Shown: positions 25,169-35,748 of the stretch, in pieces
How positions within the stretch are numbered: the stretch's first letter is position 1
Layout of the letters: every line of letters starts with the position of its first letter
Source: Gemmatimonadaceae bacterium
GTDB lineage: Bacteria; Gemmatimonadota; Gemmatimonadetes; Gemmatimonadales; Gemmatimonadaceae
Reading direction: 5' to 3'
DNA: 64,000 bases
NCBI GenBank assembly: GCA_036496605.1
Contig: DASXKV010000048.1
Coordinates: forward strand, 43,845 to 107,844
Position numbers and translations under genes: made by a program
The notes under the pieces: model-generated
What the model saw: only the letters and a program-made list of their open reading frames with translations
Database searches by the model: none
Told to the model about the DNA's origin: nothing

Positions 25169-28100
25169 ATGACCGACGACTTCCGGGGCCCCGCCGATCC
25201 GGCGCCAATAGACAGGAAGGAATGGCTCCGCCTCGAGCCGCTCGTCGACCATGCACTCGAGCTGCCGGCGGCAGAGCGCGCGAGTTACATCGCGGAGACT
25301 CGCGCACGCGACCCGGTGCTGGCGGCGGCGCTGGAGCGGTTCATCGCCGATTGCGAGGTCCCAGATCCGCGCGTCGACGTCCCGGCGCCCGAATTGTTCG
25401 CGTACCTGCTCGACCACCAGCTCCCATCGGCGCTGCCTCCGAACACGGTGCTTGCCGACCGGTATTTGATTCACCACGAGATCGGTCGCGGCGGCATGGC
25501 CATCGTCTATTTGGCCAACGACGTGAAGCTCAACAATGCGCAGGTGGCGGTCAAGCTGATGCGTCGCGGTAACCTAACGACGAACGCAAAACGATTCGAC
25601 GAAGAGATCCGCCTCACGAGCAAGTTGCATCATCCGAACATCGTCCTGGCGTACGACAAGGGCGAATTCGACGACAGCGCCTTCTTCGTGATGCCCTACG
25701 TCGAGGGGGAGACGCTTCGCGCGCGGCTCGAGCGGGAGCCGTCCGGTCGGCTGCCAATTCCCGAAGCCCTCCGCATCGGAATCGAGGTCGCCCGCGCGCT
25801 CGATTACGCTCACCGAAAGAAGGTCATTCACCGCGACGTCAAACCGTCGAATCTGTTGCTGACCAGTGGCGTGGCGATGCTCGCGGACTTCGGCATCGCG
25901 CGCGCCCTCGCCAGTGCAGGGGAAGGGGAAGGGGGTGATCCACTCACGGATGCGGGGGTTCGGCTAGGCACGCCCGCGTACATGAGCCCCGAGCAGAGCG
26001 ACGCCGGCGAGGAGGTCGACAATCAGACCGACATCTATAGTCTGGGCTGCGTGCTCTATGAGATGATCGCGGGCGAGAAGCCAACCGCCGCGGCGACGCG
26101 GGTACGCGAAGGGCATCGAGGCGTCGATTCCGTCCGCCCACTTCGCAACATGCGCGGCGATGTCTCGCCGAGGCTGGAGGCATCTGTCGCGGCGGCGATC
26201 GGCATCGTGAAGGCCGATCGGACGCGAACAGCCGCCGACCTGGCGCGCGTGCTCGAGCTGTGCGCTCGCGAGTACGGAGTCTCGATCACGCCGTGGCGGC
26301 GGCTGTACTGGCGCGCTCCTCGGCGAGTGACCAGCGCGCTGATCGTCTCGGCCGCCGCGATCGTCATTGGCGGGTCGTGGGTCGTTAGGCGTGCGATCTC
26401 CGCTCCGAGCGTTGGCCAAGCTGCCGCCGAGGTGACGCTCGCCGGCGGCGCGATGGACACGTCGCGCGTCGTCGTTCTGCCCTTCGCCCACCGCGGTATC
26501 GTGACGGCACCGATCGGCGAGGACGACCGGCTTCGCGACGCGCTCAAGCGTTGGGAGGGCGTGGACGCCGTCGACCGACTGGAGACACGCGACGAGCTCG
26601 CCCATCACGATACGGCGCACCTGACGGCAACCGTTGCCCGCGATATCGGCCGCGCGCTACGCGCCGCTCGCTACATCCGTGGCGAGATCACGCGCGCGGG
26701 CGACAGCTCGATCGTTCGTCTCGGTTTGTACGATACGCGCACCGGCGTCGCCCTCGCCAACGCGACGAGTGGGGCCGGACGTGCGCGTGGCGATTCCGTC
26801 TTCGGTGCGTTGGCCGTGCAACTGCTCTTTCCAGGGATTGCCGAATCGACGGTCGCCGAGCTGCGTTCGGCGACGCGTTCGCGGCCCGCGCTCCAGGCAT
26901 ACGCACGGAGCCAGGCGGCGATCGCGAGTTGGGATCTCGCTCGGGCGGACACGGCCCTAACGAGTGCCATCAATTACGATCAGCGTTTCGCGCTTGCCTA
27001 TCTCTGGCTGGCCCAGGTCCGGTCGTGGCGCGAGATGAGTCCCGCGACGTGGCAGTTTGCCGCTCGCCGCGCGTCGGCGGCCCGCGTCACGCTTGGGCCG
27101 CGCGATCGTCGTGTCGCTGACGCGCTCACCGCGATGGCGGCGCTCGATTCGCTGAAAGCGTGCAACGTTTGGCGCGGCCTAACGACGACCCGCGTTGGAG
27201 CGAGCGACTTCGCGGCCTGGTACGGCGTCGCGCGCTGCGAGTACTTCGATCGCACCGTCGTGCGAGACCCGCGAAGCCCGAGCGGATGGGGCTTTCGGTC
27301 GAGCTATCATCACGCCACCGACGCCTATCGTCGCGCCTTCCAGATACTCCCGGCGATCCATCGCGAATTCCGCTCGAGCTGGTATTCGAGTCTCAAGCGC
27401 ACCCTGCGCACGCAGCGCACGCAACTCCGTTTGGGCGTGGCACAGCGCCCCGACACCGGACAATTCCTGGCTTATCCAGCGTGGTCCGAGGCCGGCGACA
27501 CGCTGGCATTTGTGCCCTACCCGATGCGCGCCTTCGAGGAGGGACGCGTCGAGGTCGTACCGGCGACTTCCGGTCAAGCCGCCGAGCATCAGCGGCAGGT
27601 CTTTCTGGACATCGCGACGACTTGGCGAGCGGCATTCCGGCCGAGCGCCGACGCGCTGTTGGCGGTCGCGGTGGCCCTGGACGAGGCAGGGGACAGCACC
27701 GCGGTGGACTCGGTACGCGCCGCGCGCCGCCTGGCCGATGAAGCCGGCGACGCCCCGGCTCGCTTGCGCACCGGTGCGGAAGAAGTCTGGATGCTCGTGA
27801 AGCGGTCGGTACCTCACGACCCGCACCGGCTCGCGGCGGCGCGTCTCCTCGCCGACACCCTCATTCGTGACGCGGGCGATCGCGTCACAGACTCGACGCA
27901 GGCTCTGGCGCTGGCGAGCCTCGCGGCGCTCACCGGACGCGTGCACCGGGCCGCGTGGTATGCACGGGGCGCAGAGGATCTAGTGCGAGCTCCAGCGGAG
28001 CTTCAGGCCACCGTGCGCGCCCTTCAGGCGTATGCGGCGTTAGGCGCTCCGCCGGACAGTATAAGCGCGCTCGCCAGTGCGCTGTGGACGGCGCCGGCGA

Positions 28101-28615
28101 AGACGGCGACCATCAGCGATCGGGCGCGCTGGATGCGTCGCGCCGCAACGATCGCTTTCCCAGTCTATCACGACTCGGCAGTGCGTGAGCTCGCGCGGAG
28201 CGGTGATTTTCTCGCGGTGGTAGAGAGCGCGTGGCTCGATCGCGACACGGTAATGATCCGCCAGCGGCTTTCCACGTTGCGCACGGCGAGGACGGTGACG
28301 GCGCCGGAAGAGTTGAAGCTGGAGACGTTATATCCCGAAGCCTGGCTGCTGGCGTCGATGGGTGACGCGCCAACGGCGCTGGGGTGGATCACGCCCACGC
28401 TCGACGCCCAGGCCCGCTCCAGTATCGAGAATCTGCACAGCGTCGTGGCGGTCGGTGCGCTCGTGCGAGCGATGGCGTTGCGCGCCCAGCTCGCGAGCCG
28501 CGCGGGTCGTACTGCGGAAGCAGCAACCTGGGCGCGCGCGGTGATCGCGCTGTGGAGCGACTCGGACCGCGAGCTCCAAGGCGTCGTGCGAGAAATGAAA
28601 CGGCTGGCGAAGTAA
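25169..28615 (+). CDS. Transmembrane serine/threonine protein kinase with TPR-like periplasmic region
   Basis: A 1,148-residue kinase. Residues ~1-90 are a helical leader found in sigma-linked kinases ([26 protein letters not shown]). The kinase domain has GRGGMA (~107), VAVK (Lys ~129), [11 protein letters not shown] (~220), DFG (~240), [10 protein letters not shown] and [15 protein letters not shown]: all catalytic residues are present. A membrane helix ([18 protein letters not shown]) follows near 380, then an FlgO-like part ([11 protein letters not shown]) and ~600 residues of TPR-like helices. It likely senses a signal outside and phosphorylates the co-encoded sigma factor or its partners; that is inference from family pairing. 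A frameshifted paralogue fragment lies at 34.0-34.6 kb. Confidence 0.92.
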   Translation: MTDDFRGPADPAPIDRKEWLRLEPLVDHALELPAAERASYIAETRARDPVLAAALERFIADCEVPDPRVDVPAPELFAYLLDHQLPSALPPNTVLADRYLIHHEIGRGGMAIVYLANDVKLNNAQVAVKLMRRGNLTTNAKRFDEEIRLTSKLHHPNIVLAYDKGEFDDSAFFVMPYVEGETLRARLEREPSGRLPIPEALRIGIEVARALDYAHRKKVIHRDVKPSNLLLTSGVAMLADFGIARALASAGEGEGGDPLTDAGVRLGTPAYMSPEQSDAGEEVDNQTDIYSLGCVLYEMIAGEKPTAAATRVREGHRGVDSVRPLRNMRGDVSPRLEASVAAAIGIVKADRTRTAADLARVLELCAREYGVSITPWRRLYWRAPRRVTSALIVSAAAIVIGGSWVVRRAISAPSVGQAAAEVTLAGGAMDTSRVVVLPFAHRGIVTAPIGEDDRLRDALKRWEGVDAVDRLETRDELAHHDTAHLTATVARDIGRALRAARYIRGEITRAGDSSIVRLGLYDTRTGVALANATSGAGRARGDSVFGALAVQLLFPGIAESTVAELRSATRSRPALQAYARSQAAIASWDLARADTALTSAINYDQRFALAYLWLAQVRSWREMSPATWQFAARRASAARVTLGPRDRRVADALTAMAALDSLKACNVWRGLTTTRVGASDFAAWYGVARCEYFDRTVVRDPRSPSGWGFRSSYHHATDAYRRAFQILPAIHREFRSSWYSSLKRTLRTQRTQLRLGVAQRPDTGQFLAYPAWSEAGDTLAFVPYPMRAFEEGRVEVVPATSGQAAEHQRQVFLDIATTWRAAFRPSADALLAVAVALDEAGDSTAVDSVRAARRLADEAGDAPARLRTGAEEVWMLVKRSVPHDPHRLAAARLLADTLIRDAGDRVTDSTQALALASLAALTGRVHRAAWYARGAEDLVRAPAELQATVRALQAYAALGAPPDSISALASALWTAPAKTATISDRARWMRRAATIAFPVYHDSAVRELARSGDFLAVVESAWLDRDTVMIRQRLSTLRTARTVTAPEELKLETLYPEAWLLASMGDAPTALGWITPTLDAQARSSIENLHSVVAVGALVRAMALRAQLASRAGRTAEAATWARAVIALWSDSDRELQGVVREMKRLAK

Positions 28616-28618
28616 AGC

Positions 28619-28649
28619 CTGTCGGGTTTCGCCGGCGGCTCGCGTGATA
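28619..28649 (+). promoter_or_regulatory. Candidate ECF-sigma promoter, copy 1
   Basis: CTGTCGGGTTT, 13 bases, then CGTGATA, 65 bases before the ATG of the 28,715 gene. The same two boxes with exactly the same 13-base gap recur at 30,625-30,655 before the second patatin gene, while the spacer bases differ. Conservation of boxes but not spacer is what a promoter looks like. Recognition by the neighbouring ECF sigma factor is inferred. Confidence 0.55.
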
Positions 28650-28714
28650 GCTCCAAGGGGGCAGAGACCCCGTCAGTCGCAACCCGCGAAATTGACCCTC
28701 GCTTGGGAGGAACC

Positions 28715-30103
28715 ATGGGACATCGAGGTAGGAAGTGGTTGACCATCGATCGTGCCATCATCGCGACGATGTTGGTGTTGGTCGGCGCCTGGGCGTGCCA
28801 CCGATCGAACTTACCGGTCCTGACGACCGAGGCCTTCGTGGACCTCCCCGAGTGTCCGAGAGGCGGCAACTGGGCCCCGCGGTTCAATCAAAAGAAGTAC
28901 GAGATAGCTGGCTTCGTCGCCGGGCAGTTGAGTCTCGCCCGACGACGCACCAACGTGCCCGAGTTCAACGACTGCCAGCAATTCATCAAGGTCGATGGGA
29001 ATGGCACGTCATCGTACTTACCGCTGTTTGCAATCTTCTCACGCGACGATTTGGCGCTGTTTGCCTCGCGTCTCGATGAGGTTCCGACTCTCATCACAGC
29101 AGCTGATTCGTCGGTCGCTCTCGCGGCGGGACGGCCGCTTCCCGTCGGCGAGATCTACGCGCTCAACCAGGGCTATGCGACGCTCGGAATCGAACCAGAG
29201 TTCAATTGCCTGTTCTTGTACGCAAAGTACGGAACCCCGAGTGGTCTCGAGGCGAAGGTCGTCCCCGTCGGCGTCGACGAGAAGAAGTGCTCAGCAGCGG
29301 GGACGGATACGCTCAAGGGAAAAGCGCTCGAAGTGCATCGCCAATTCTTCGGAAAGAGCGGGGGGAATGTTCCTGACGTCGCACGTTGGGATTGGGATTC
29401 CAAAAAGAACGAACAACACATGGGCATCGGTTGCGGCAAGGCGTGGTGCGACATTGGCGCCTCAGCGTTCACGCCATCGTCGGCCCATGCCGCAACGATC
29501 ATTTCCCCCGACGACCGCGTACGCGCTGTGAAGGGCTGGTATGACGAACAGACGCTCGCATTCCCTCTCATTCCACCGAGCGTGGGTCCGCCCCATGTTG
29601 GCACGGTCGTCGGTACACTCGTACCGGCGCCGGACCTTGGCGACGAGAGTGGTGATCCGCAATTGACCCACTTCGCGAGCAGCTGGAAACCGGTCGCGAC
29701 GGTCGCCATTCCGTTGACCACCACATATATGAATAAGCTAAACCTGCAAGAGAGCAGCTTTCCGCGAATGACCGACAGCGTCTTTCTCTGTTGGGGTAAT
29801 CAGCGGAAGGACTGTATCGCTGACTCGGTCACCTACAAGCCACAGTGTACTCCCGGCGACACGCTGCAGGGGAAATGGTGGTCGAAAATTGTCTCCCGGT
29901 CTGGTTCCGTCGCGTTGTCGGGCGCCGGTGCGACGGCCGCCCCGCCCAGCATTCGTTATTACTGTGTCTCGCGACGGGGTCACGAGGATATGCTGAACTT
30001 TCATATCCCGGGCGTCGTTAGGTGGCGGTGGGACATCAAGGACGAAACGATGTGGGTCCGCTGCCTCGAAGGGTGCTGCGAGGTCGAGGCGGGCCACTCC
30101 TGA
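28715..30103 (+). CDS. Hypothetical exported protein in the sigma/patatin block
   Basis: A 462-residue protein starting MGHRGRKWLTIDRAIIATML with one hydrophobic segment ending VGAWAC (a poor lipobox). It contains about a dozen cysteines including GIGCGKAWCDIG, QCTPGDTLQGKWWSKI and the terminal WVRCLEGCCEVEAGHS, suggesting disulfides outside the cytoplasm. No family recognised. GGGAGG lies four bases before the chosen ATG. It carries a promoter box shared with the second patatin, so both probably belong to one regulon. Confidence 0.6.
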   Translation: MGHRGRKWLTIDRAIIATMLVLVGAWACHRSNLPVLTTEAFVDLPECPRGGNWAPRFNQKKYEIAGFVAGQLSLARRRTNVPEFNDCQQFIKVDGNGTSSYLPLFAIFSRDDLALFASRLDEVPTLITAADSSVALAAGRPLPVGEIYALNQGYATLGIEPEFNCLFLYAKYGTPSGLEAKVVPVGVDEKKCSAAGTDTLKGKALEVHRQFFGKSGGNVPDVARWDWDSKKNEQHMGIGCGKAWCDIGASAFTPSSAHAATIISPDDRVRAVKGWYDEQTLAFPLIPPSVGPPHVGTVVGTLVPAPDLGDESGDPQLTHFASSWKPVATVAIPLTTTYMNKLNLQESSFPRMTDSVFLCWGNQRKDCIADSVTYKPQCTPGDTLQGKWWSKIVSRSGSVALSGAGATAAPPSIRYYCVSRRGHEDMLNFHIPGVVRWRWDIKDETMWVRCLEGCCEVEAGHS

Positions 30104-30194
30104 GGAGACGGGGCGTGTCGGCCTTTTCCCCGTCCGTCCGTGTTAACGAGTGAGCACCGCGCACGCGGTGCCACTCTTTTACCCGGAGCTTTAT

Positions 30195-30554
30195 ATGATC
30201 CTCATCCAGAGCGAGTTCGGAATCGTGATTCAGGACGGCAAGCTTTATCCGATTCCGTCTCACATCCCCGATCCGCCGCTCGAGAAGTTCCGCGCCGTTA
30301 GCCAACTGCTGCGCGTGTCGCAGAGTGAGGGCAGACCGATCAGCGCCGAGGAACGCTCCCTCGCCGATCGATACGCTGCCGAAGGTATCGAAGCCGTGGC
30401 CGGCGCCGGCGTGATCGCCGACGGTCACGCTCAGGTGCGCGTCACCGACAGAAGTGTCGCCTTCTTCGACGAGGATGGCGGGTTCTTCTGCGGCAGCACA
30501 GGCCGGCCGATTCCATTTCCGCCGCGGCGCACGACCGAGCTCGCCGAGCTGTAA
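30195..30554 (+). CDS. Hypothetical small protein between the exported protein and patatin 2
   Basis: A 119-residue cytoplasmic-looking protein (MILIQSEFGIVIQDGKLYP, RAVSQLLRVSQSEGRPIS, VTDRSVAFFDEDGGFFC). The start at 30,195 is preceded by CGGAG at a good distance; an earlier in-frame start at 30,150 lacks this. No family recognised. Its position between two genes sharing a promoter motif suggests membership of the same module. Confidence 0.55.
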   Translation: MILIQSEFGIVIQDGKLYPIPSHIPDPPLEKFRAVSQLLRVSQSEGRPISAEERSLADRYAAEGIEAVAGAGVIADGHAQVRVTDRSVAFFDEDGGFFCGSTGRPIPFPPRRTTELAEL

Positions 30555-30624
30555 GTGCAGCGGCTTTGACCCAGGGCGCCTCGTGCGACGCAGCATGAGG
30601 CGTTCTGGCATTGAGGTGGTGACT

Positions 30625-30655
30625 CTGTCGGGTTTTGGCGCCAGCGCACGTGATA
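30625..30655 (+). promoter_or_regulatory. Candidate ECF-sigma promoter, copy 2
   Basis: CTGTCGGGTTT (30,625-30,635), 13 bases, CGTGATA (30,649-30,655), then 24 bases to the patatin start. Identical in both boxes and spacing to 28,619-28,649. Confidence 0.55.
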
Positions 30656-30679
30656 AGAGCAAACGGGTCAGGAGTCATG

Positions 30680-33600
30680 ATGAGAATGTTTGAATACTGC
30701 GCTCGCGCCGTCCGCGCGTGGCCGGCGGCCGTGTTGATCACGATGCTCTCGACGCAACTCGGCGCACAGACCTCGCGGCTGCCGTCGGCGGACGCAACCT
30801 GCGCCCCCACCGAACCACAGAATGTCGTCCTCACCGTGCAGGGGGGCGGAAGCCTCGGTGTCTACGAAGGCGGCATGACGTGGGCCTTCCTCGAGATCTT
30901 CAAGCGACGCACCGCACTCCAGGAGGGCGAGGGCGCCCTGCTCGGGAGCGAGCATCCGGGTGAGACCTTGTTACGCTGTCTACCCTGGTTCAGACTTGCC
31001 GCGACAACTGGCTCGTCGGCTGGAAGCATCAACGCATTTCTTGCCGCGAGCGACTGGTGCGACCGGCGGCTCACGACGCGTCCGGATTCCTCGTCATTCT
31101 GGCTCGCCTGGGTGAACACCGGTGTCGAGCAGTTGCTGCCGCGCAGCGACACTGGGCGGCGCGAGAAGGGCGTTTTCGCACGCGAGCACTTTCGACGCAA
31201 CATTTTCCCCGCGCTCGTCAACGACTACTGGAAGGACGCGAAGTGGAAGCCGTCGTGCAACGTGGCATTCGGTGCCGCGATCACTCGGCTCCGCGCCGAC
31301 TCGTTCCCCATCGGCGCCATTTACGCGCGCACCCAACGATACGCAGCGACGTTCGACGTCAGCGGCGATGCGATGGACGGTCAGCCGCCACACCTCCGCG
31401 CGCGCAAAGAGGATGTCGGCAAGCCCGACATGGGCAGCGTCATCGCGCTGCAAGGGGGAGACAGCGTCATCGCCATCGAAAGCGCCTTCGATGTCCTGGA
31501 AGCGTCGAGCGGCTATCCGCTGATCTTCGCGACGAAGCCGTTGAGCGTTTGCAAAATGTCGCACAGCTGTCAACCGTGCGCGAACAGCGCAACGGCGGTG
31601 CAGGACTGCGCGGATCAGACAGAATTCCTCGATGGTGGTGTTTTCGACAATTCACCTCTTGCACTCGCGTTCGCGCTCGGCAAAAACCCGAATGGCCCAC
31701 CGATCGCCGTCTATCTGGCTCCCGAGAACAGGCGACATCAGGGGTTCGGTCCGGTCGCCACAACACTGACGCCGCGGACGCGCCAGCGCGCTGGCAAAGG
31801 TGATCCGTTGGTGTCCGACGGACTGAACGAGCTGATCGTCCTTGCACCGGAACTTGTCTCGACAGCGCGTGCCTACGAGCTGCAAATCACCAGCCGGATG
31901 CTGCCGGGCAGCCAACGAGAGCTCATGCTCGAGCGCGCAAAGAAGGCGCTGGCCGAGCAGCTCGCGGAGTTGAGCAATCGCAAAGCCGAAGAGACAAGGC
32001 GTGCCGACAGCCTGGAGCGAGACAATGCGTCGCTCGAAAGCGATGCCCGTACAGCTCGCACCGCGATCGCGCTGTTCTCGATGCGCATCGATTCTCTGAA
32101 ACGCGAGCTCGAGTACGCGCGCGGTGTCGCATCCGTGGACTCGGCGATTCCGGCGGCGCTTGTCGCCGCGCCTGGCTCGGACAGCATTGTCCGCAGCCAA
32201 AGATTCCGAGAGCTCATGTCGAGCGTGCGCCTCGCGAGCGCGAGCGGTGACGTCGACCAACGTGGCGTGAAAGCCTTCGCGGTCGGTCCAGTGTTGACTG
32301 GTGAAGCGACCCCCCAGTCGATGCGCCCGGTGAGCGCATCGGCTAACGGCGCGGCGTCGGACACATCGATGCTGCCGATCATACGCGAGACCGGACGCTT
32401 TCATCCGATCGCGGGCGAATGGCTCGCCGGATTCGGCGCGTTTCTCGGTCGCCCGCTTCGAGAGTACGACTTCTATGTCGGCGTGTACGACGCATTCATA
32501 GTAGTGGCGCGAAATACGCGATGCCCCGCAGCAGCGCCGGCGGATCTGCAGGAATGCGTGCGAACCTCCATGCGCGATCTGCTTCGCGCCCGTGTCGTGT
32601 CGATTGGCCCAGTCGCCGAGCGACTGATGAATGGCCTTTACGCGAGTGAATTCGGCGGCGAAGTCTGGTCCGAGGGCGAGCTGTCCCCGCTAACGCACAC
32701 GGACTCGACACACTCCCTCATTCTCGACGGAATCCGTCGCGCGATGCTGGCACCTGGGCACGAGCAGTGCGAAGACCGGAATCTCCTCAGCGCACAGATG
32801 TGCCGCGATCGAATGACGGCGGCGTTCGAAGCGTTGCGAGCGAATAGCTCGGTGATGTCGTTGCTTCGCCGCGAAGCGGACGCCGCGGCTTGTGACCCAA
32901 AGGCGGAGTTGAGCGTATCGATGCACTGTGCCGTCGAGCGCCGCTTCCTCGAGATGGTCGAGGATCCGGAAGGCAGCTTCGACGTTCTCGGGCGCCAAGT
33001 TCTGGCCCGCCTGGTGGAAACCACACCGCGCGGTGGCGTGGGCGCGAAAGCCACCGACGTCATGTCCCTCTTCTATTACTCCACGAATGATCGCGATCGC
33101 CGCGGCACCGACATGGGCTCGATCTCGCTGCCTTCCTATCTGCCATGGTCCTGGAGGCCGGTGTGGCTGCTGCCGAGCTCCATCACCTACACTCGTAAGG
33201 CAGGGTCAGTCGATCTCGGCTGGGAAGTGCGCCAGCATCTGCGGACGCTGCCCTTCGCGATCGCCGCTCCCCTCCGACTCGACTTCAGTCACGTCGGCGA
33301 GTACGGTGGGCAGGGCAATCCGACGCGCGTCATCGCCGGCGGTCGACTCGATCTCAAGAACTGCTTTCCCGGCTGCTTCCCCGATTGGCTCCCGTTGCGA
33401 GACATGCTTCCATCGGCGCTCGTGAGTCGAATCGGCTACGAGTGGGATTTTTGGTGGCGTTATACAAGTACTCATCCCTGGACACCAAGCGGCGAGTGGC
33501 CGTACACCGGACTGAGTCATGGTGTGGACGTCCTTCTGCTTGGCGGAAAGATCGAGATCTCGGTGATGACGGTGCCGCATTGGCTGCGAGGTCAAGGGCT

Positions 33601-33700
33601 CGTCAGCTCGAAGATTGCCGGGACGCCGGTCTTCGTGCGCCTCGGCGCAGCCGATGTCAACGGGATGCTGTACTGGTTGTCGAGGATGATGCTGATGTAA
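30680..33700 (+). CDS. Exported patatin-like phospholipase with coiled-coil
   Basis: About 1,006 residues: signal peptide (VRAWPAAVLITMLSTQLGAQ), then a patatin domain with VQGGGSLGVYEGGM (oxyanion loop), ATTGSSAGSINAFLAA (G-x-S-x-G nucleophile) and DGGVFDNSPLALAF (catalytic Asp). Residues ~410-500 form a charged coiled coil (LMLERAKKALAEQLAELSN). The C-terminal half ends with repeated strand-like segments (VDLGWEVRQHLRTLPF, LLLGGKIEISVMTVPHW) that could be an outer-membrane or surface beta domain. Likely a periplasmic or secreted phospholipase. AGGAG lies five bases before the chosen ATG. It differs in architecture from the membrane patatin at 20.4 kb. Confidence 0.82.
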   Translation: MRMFEYCARAVRAWPAAVLITMLSTQLGAQTSRLPSADATCAPTEPQNVVLTVQGGGSLGVYEGGMTWAFLEIFKRRTALQEGEGALLGSEHPGETLLRCLPWFRLAATTGSSAGSINAFLAASDWCDRRLTTRPDSSSFWLAWVNTGVEQLLPRSDTGRREKGVFAREHFRRNIFPALVNDYWKDAKWKPSCNVAFGAAITRLRADSFPIGAIYARTQRYAATFDVSGDAMDGQPPHLRARKEDVGKPDMGSVIALQGGDSVIAIESAFDVLEASSGYPLIFATKPLSVCKMSHSCQPCANSATAVQDCADQTEFLDGGVFDNSPLALAFALGKNPNGPPIAVYLAPENRRHQGFGPVATTLTPRTRQRAGKGDPLVSDGLNELIVLAPELVSTARAYELQITSRMLPGSQRELMLERAKKALAEQLAELSNRKAEETRRADSLERDNASLESDARTARTAIALFSMRIDSLKRELEYARGVASVDSAIPAALVAAPGSDSIVRSQRFRELMSSVRLASASGDVDQRGVKAFAVGPVLTGEATPQSMRPVSASANGAASDTSMLPIIRETGRFHPIAGEWLAGFGAFLGRPLREYDFYVGVYDAFIVVARNTRCPAAAPADLQECVRTSMRDLLRARVVSIGPVAERLMNGLYASEFGGEVWSEGELSPLTHTDSTHSLILDGIRRAMLAPGHEQCEDRNLLSAQMCRDRMTAAFEALRANSSVMSLLRREADAAACDPKAELSVSMHCAVERRFLEMVEDPEGSFDVLGRQVLARLVETTPRGGVGAKATDVMSLFYYSTNDRDRRGTDMGSISLPSYLPWSWRPVWLLPSSITYTRKAGSVDLGWEVRQHLRTLPFAIAAPLRLDFSHVGEYGGQGNPTRVIAGGRLDLKNCFPGCFPDWLPLRDMLPSALVSRIGYEWDFWWRYTSTHPWTPSGEWPYTGLSHGVDVLLLGGKIEISVMTVPHWLRGQGLVSSKIAGTPVFVRLGAADVNGMLYWLSRMMLM

Positions 33701-34030
33701 GGGCTACCGCCGCGCTTCGGAAGTTTCTGCTTCCCTCTGGCCTCGGCCTTCGAATCGCAGCGTCAAATGAATGGCGCACCGTGCCATGCACCTTGGTCAG
33801 GCGGCGATGTCTGCAGGGCATCATCGTCGTCCGGAATCAGCTATTGGCCTCTGGCCCCGCGTCGCACGAACTGACGTCAGGTGCTCACGAAACCTCGTCA
33901 GCGTGTCCGTCATGTCGATTGCGTCGCCGCGAGCATAGCCGATCATCAGTGCCGCAAACGAGTTCTGTAACGGATCCGTCGCTCCAGCGAGTTGTGCTTC
34001 GAGCGCCGCTTTGGGGGCGAAACGTTACGT
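33701..34030. other. Intergenic stretch without recognised gene
   Basis: About 330 bases between patatin 2 and the kinase remnant. No convincing coding frame or RNA. It contains a 19-bp word (GCGAGTTGTGCTTCGAGCG, about 33,987) repeated near 63,573. Confidence 0.3.
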
Positions 34031-34578
34031 ATGCGTCTGGATCGCGAAGGCCGTATTCCAATCACAGAGGCGCTGTCGATCAGGCATCGAGATCGCGACG
34101 GCACTCGAGTACGCCGATCAGCTTCATGTGATTCACCGTGATGTCAAACCTTCGAATGTCTTGCTAACCGAGCCGAGCGTGATGCTCGGCGACTTTGGTG
34201 TTGCACGCCACGAGGAGAGTGAGCGATTTACCGATGCCGGTGTGAGCGTCGGCACGCCGGCATATATGAGTCCCGAGCAAATCACGCGACATCGTCGACT
34301 CTCAGACGGATGTCTACAGCCTCGGATCCGTTCTCTATGAGATGATTGCTGGAACGTCGCCATACGCGGCGGACGTGCGTCTGCGTGCTTTGCTTCGCGG
34401 GCGCGATCCGGTGGTGCAACTGCGAGGACTTAGAGAGGACGTATCTTCGGAGATCGAGCACTGCATCCTCGGCGCCATCGCGGTCGACAAACGACTTCGT
34501 ACACGAAGCTGTCACGATCTCGCTGAGGCGCTCAGCGCGTGTGCTATCCACGTGCAGGGCCGCCAGTCACCTCGATGA
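34031..34578 (+). pseudogene. Frameshifted serine/threonine kinase fragment
   Basis: Three consecutive frames, joined at one-base shifts near 34,083 and 34,285, spell the C-lobe of a kinase: [61 protein letters not shown]; then [19 protein letters not shown] to a stop at 34,578. It is clearly similar to the intact kinase at 25,169 over the same segments. The N-lobe and everything after the kinase domain are missing, so it is a decayed partial copy. Confidence 0.85.
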
Positions 34579-34602
34579 CTCAGCACAGTCGAGGCGCGCT
34601 AA

Positions 34603-35697
34603 CTACTCTTGCGGAATTTTCGGACGGAACGGCAGATCGTGACCCAATAGCCGCGGATCGGGCTCCGCCCAGGGATTGCCGCCCGCGGGTTCCAAAGACA
34701 ACTCCATTCCGCCCCAGCCTCGCTTGCGCCACTCATTCAATCTCGAGCGCGCGTCGTAAGCGCTGACTTGCGAGTAATTGAATTGTTCTTGTCCTGAAAT
34801 TCCGCTCTGTGTGTAGAAGCCGGCGCTGGGAAAGAGACTGTGCCGCACGAGCTCACCCTTCGTACTGCCATCCGTGGATACGGTAAGTGCGACCTCGGTC
34901 CAGATCGGCGGAAAGACGCGCCAATTCTCCGCCGCCTTCACACCCAACTCGGCGCCCAATCGCTCAACCTGAACTCCGACGGGACCGCCCCAACCGGGGT
35001 GAATTCCGAGAATACTGTCCGTCGTCTTGACTGCTTCTCTCGCTCCCAGCGTCTGCGGGCTCACCGTCTTGCACCCAACCACCTGCGTGAACCGGATCGA
35101 TCTGCCGTCGATGGCGATTGCTGTTTGCCGAATCGGATATGGCCTTGGGAGTATGCCGCGAAAGGAGTGGCCGTAGTAGAGACCACTCTCGGCAGTGAAG
35201 CCATATGAGGCAATCTGTTGATTCGAGTTCGTTTCGACGTACACCTCCAGAAAATTGACGAATCGGTAGCCGCTCCGCGCCAGAAACTGCTGACGAGTGC
35301 GCGATGGTCCGGCATTCGAATACTGATCGACCTCTGGTAGATCTTCCGGATCATAAAGACGTTGATCGATGAAGCTGATCGTTGCGATGCTTCGCACAAT
35401 CCGCTTGCTCGTGGGGCCGAGAGGCACGTAGATCACGCCTGGCGAAGCATCGGAGCTGAACATCCAGTTCTTGCCATCACGAGTGGCCTTTCGGCAGCCG
35501 ACGTTGGACCTGAGGTACCAATTCACCTCTTCGGGCACATGCGTGTTGAAGTTGAAGTCGATGAGCGCAGTCGTTTCGATGTGAAACAGACGGGCGACCG
35601 AGTGCCAATCGTCGCCGTCTTTCACTCGATAAGCGCGCGCATTCTGTGGAGAAAAGTTAGGCGGCAGTGGCTTGATTGGGCGTCGCTCAATCGGCAT
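34603..35697 (-). CDS. LysM-like domain protein in the peptide/MNIO region
   Basis: A 364-residue protein without a signal peptide. The N-terminal part YRVKDGDDWHSVARLFHIE...LIDFNFNT resembles a degenerate LysM module. The rest (GYRFVNFLEVYVETNSNQQ, WTEVALTVSTDGSTKGELVRH, FNYSQVSAYDARSRLNEW) was not assigned. The start at 35,697 has GAGGTGA seven bases upstream. It is the last gene of a minus-strand group with the small membrane protein (35,749) and the Trp-rich mini-protein (36,143), divergent from the peptide/MNIO genes. LysM modules without a signal peptide occur in contractile-injection cargo and spike proteins; that reading is a hypothesis. Confidence 0.55.
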   Translation of the reverse strand: MPIERRPIKPLPPNFSPQNARAYRVKDGDDWHSVARLFHIETTALIDFNFNTHVPEEVNWYLRSNVGCRKATRDGKNWMFSSDASPGVIYVPLGPTSKRIVRSIATISFIDQRLYDPEDLPEVDQYSNAGPSRTRQQFLARSGYRFVNFLEVYVETNSNQQIASYGFTAESGLYYGHSFRGILPRPYPIRQTAIAIDGRSIRFTQVVGCKTVSPQTLGAREAVKTTDSILGIHPGWGGPVGVQVERLGAELGVKAAENWRVFPPIWTEVALTVSTDGSTKGELVRHSLFPSAGFYTQSGISGQEQFNYSQVSAYDARSRLNEWRKRGWGGMELSLEPAGGNPWAEPDPRLLGHDLPFRPKIPQE

Positions 35698-35748
35698 GGC
35701 TCTCTCACCTCGAGTAGGCAGCAACTGCGTCATTCAACCCGATCTCGG

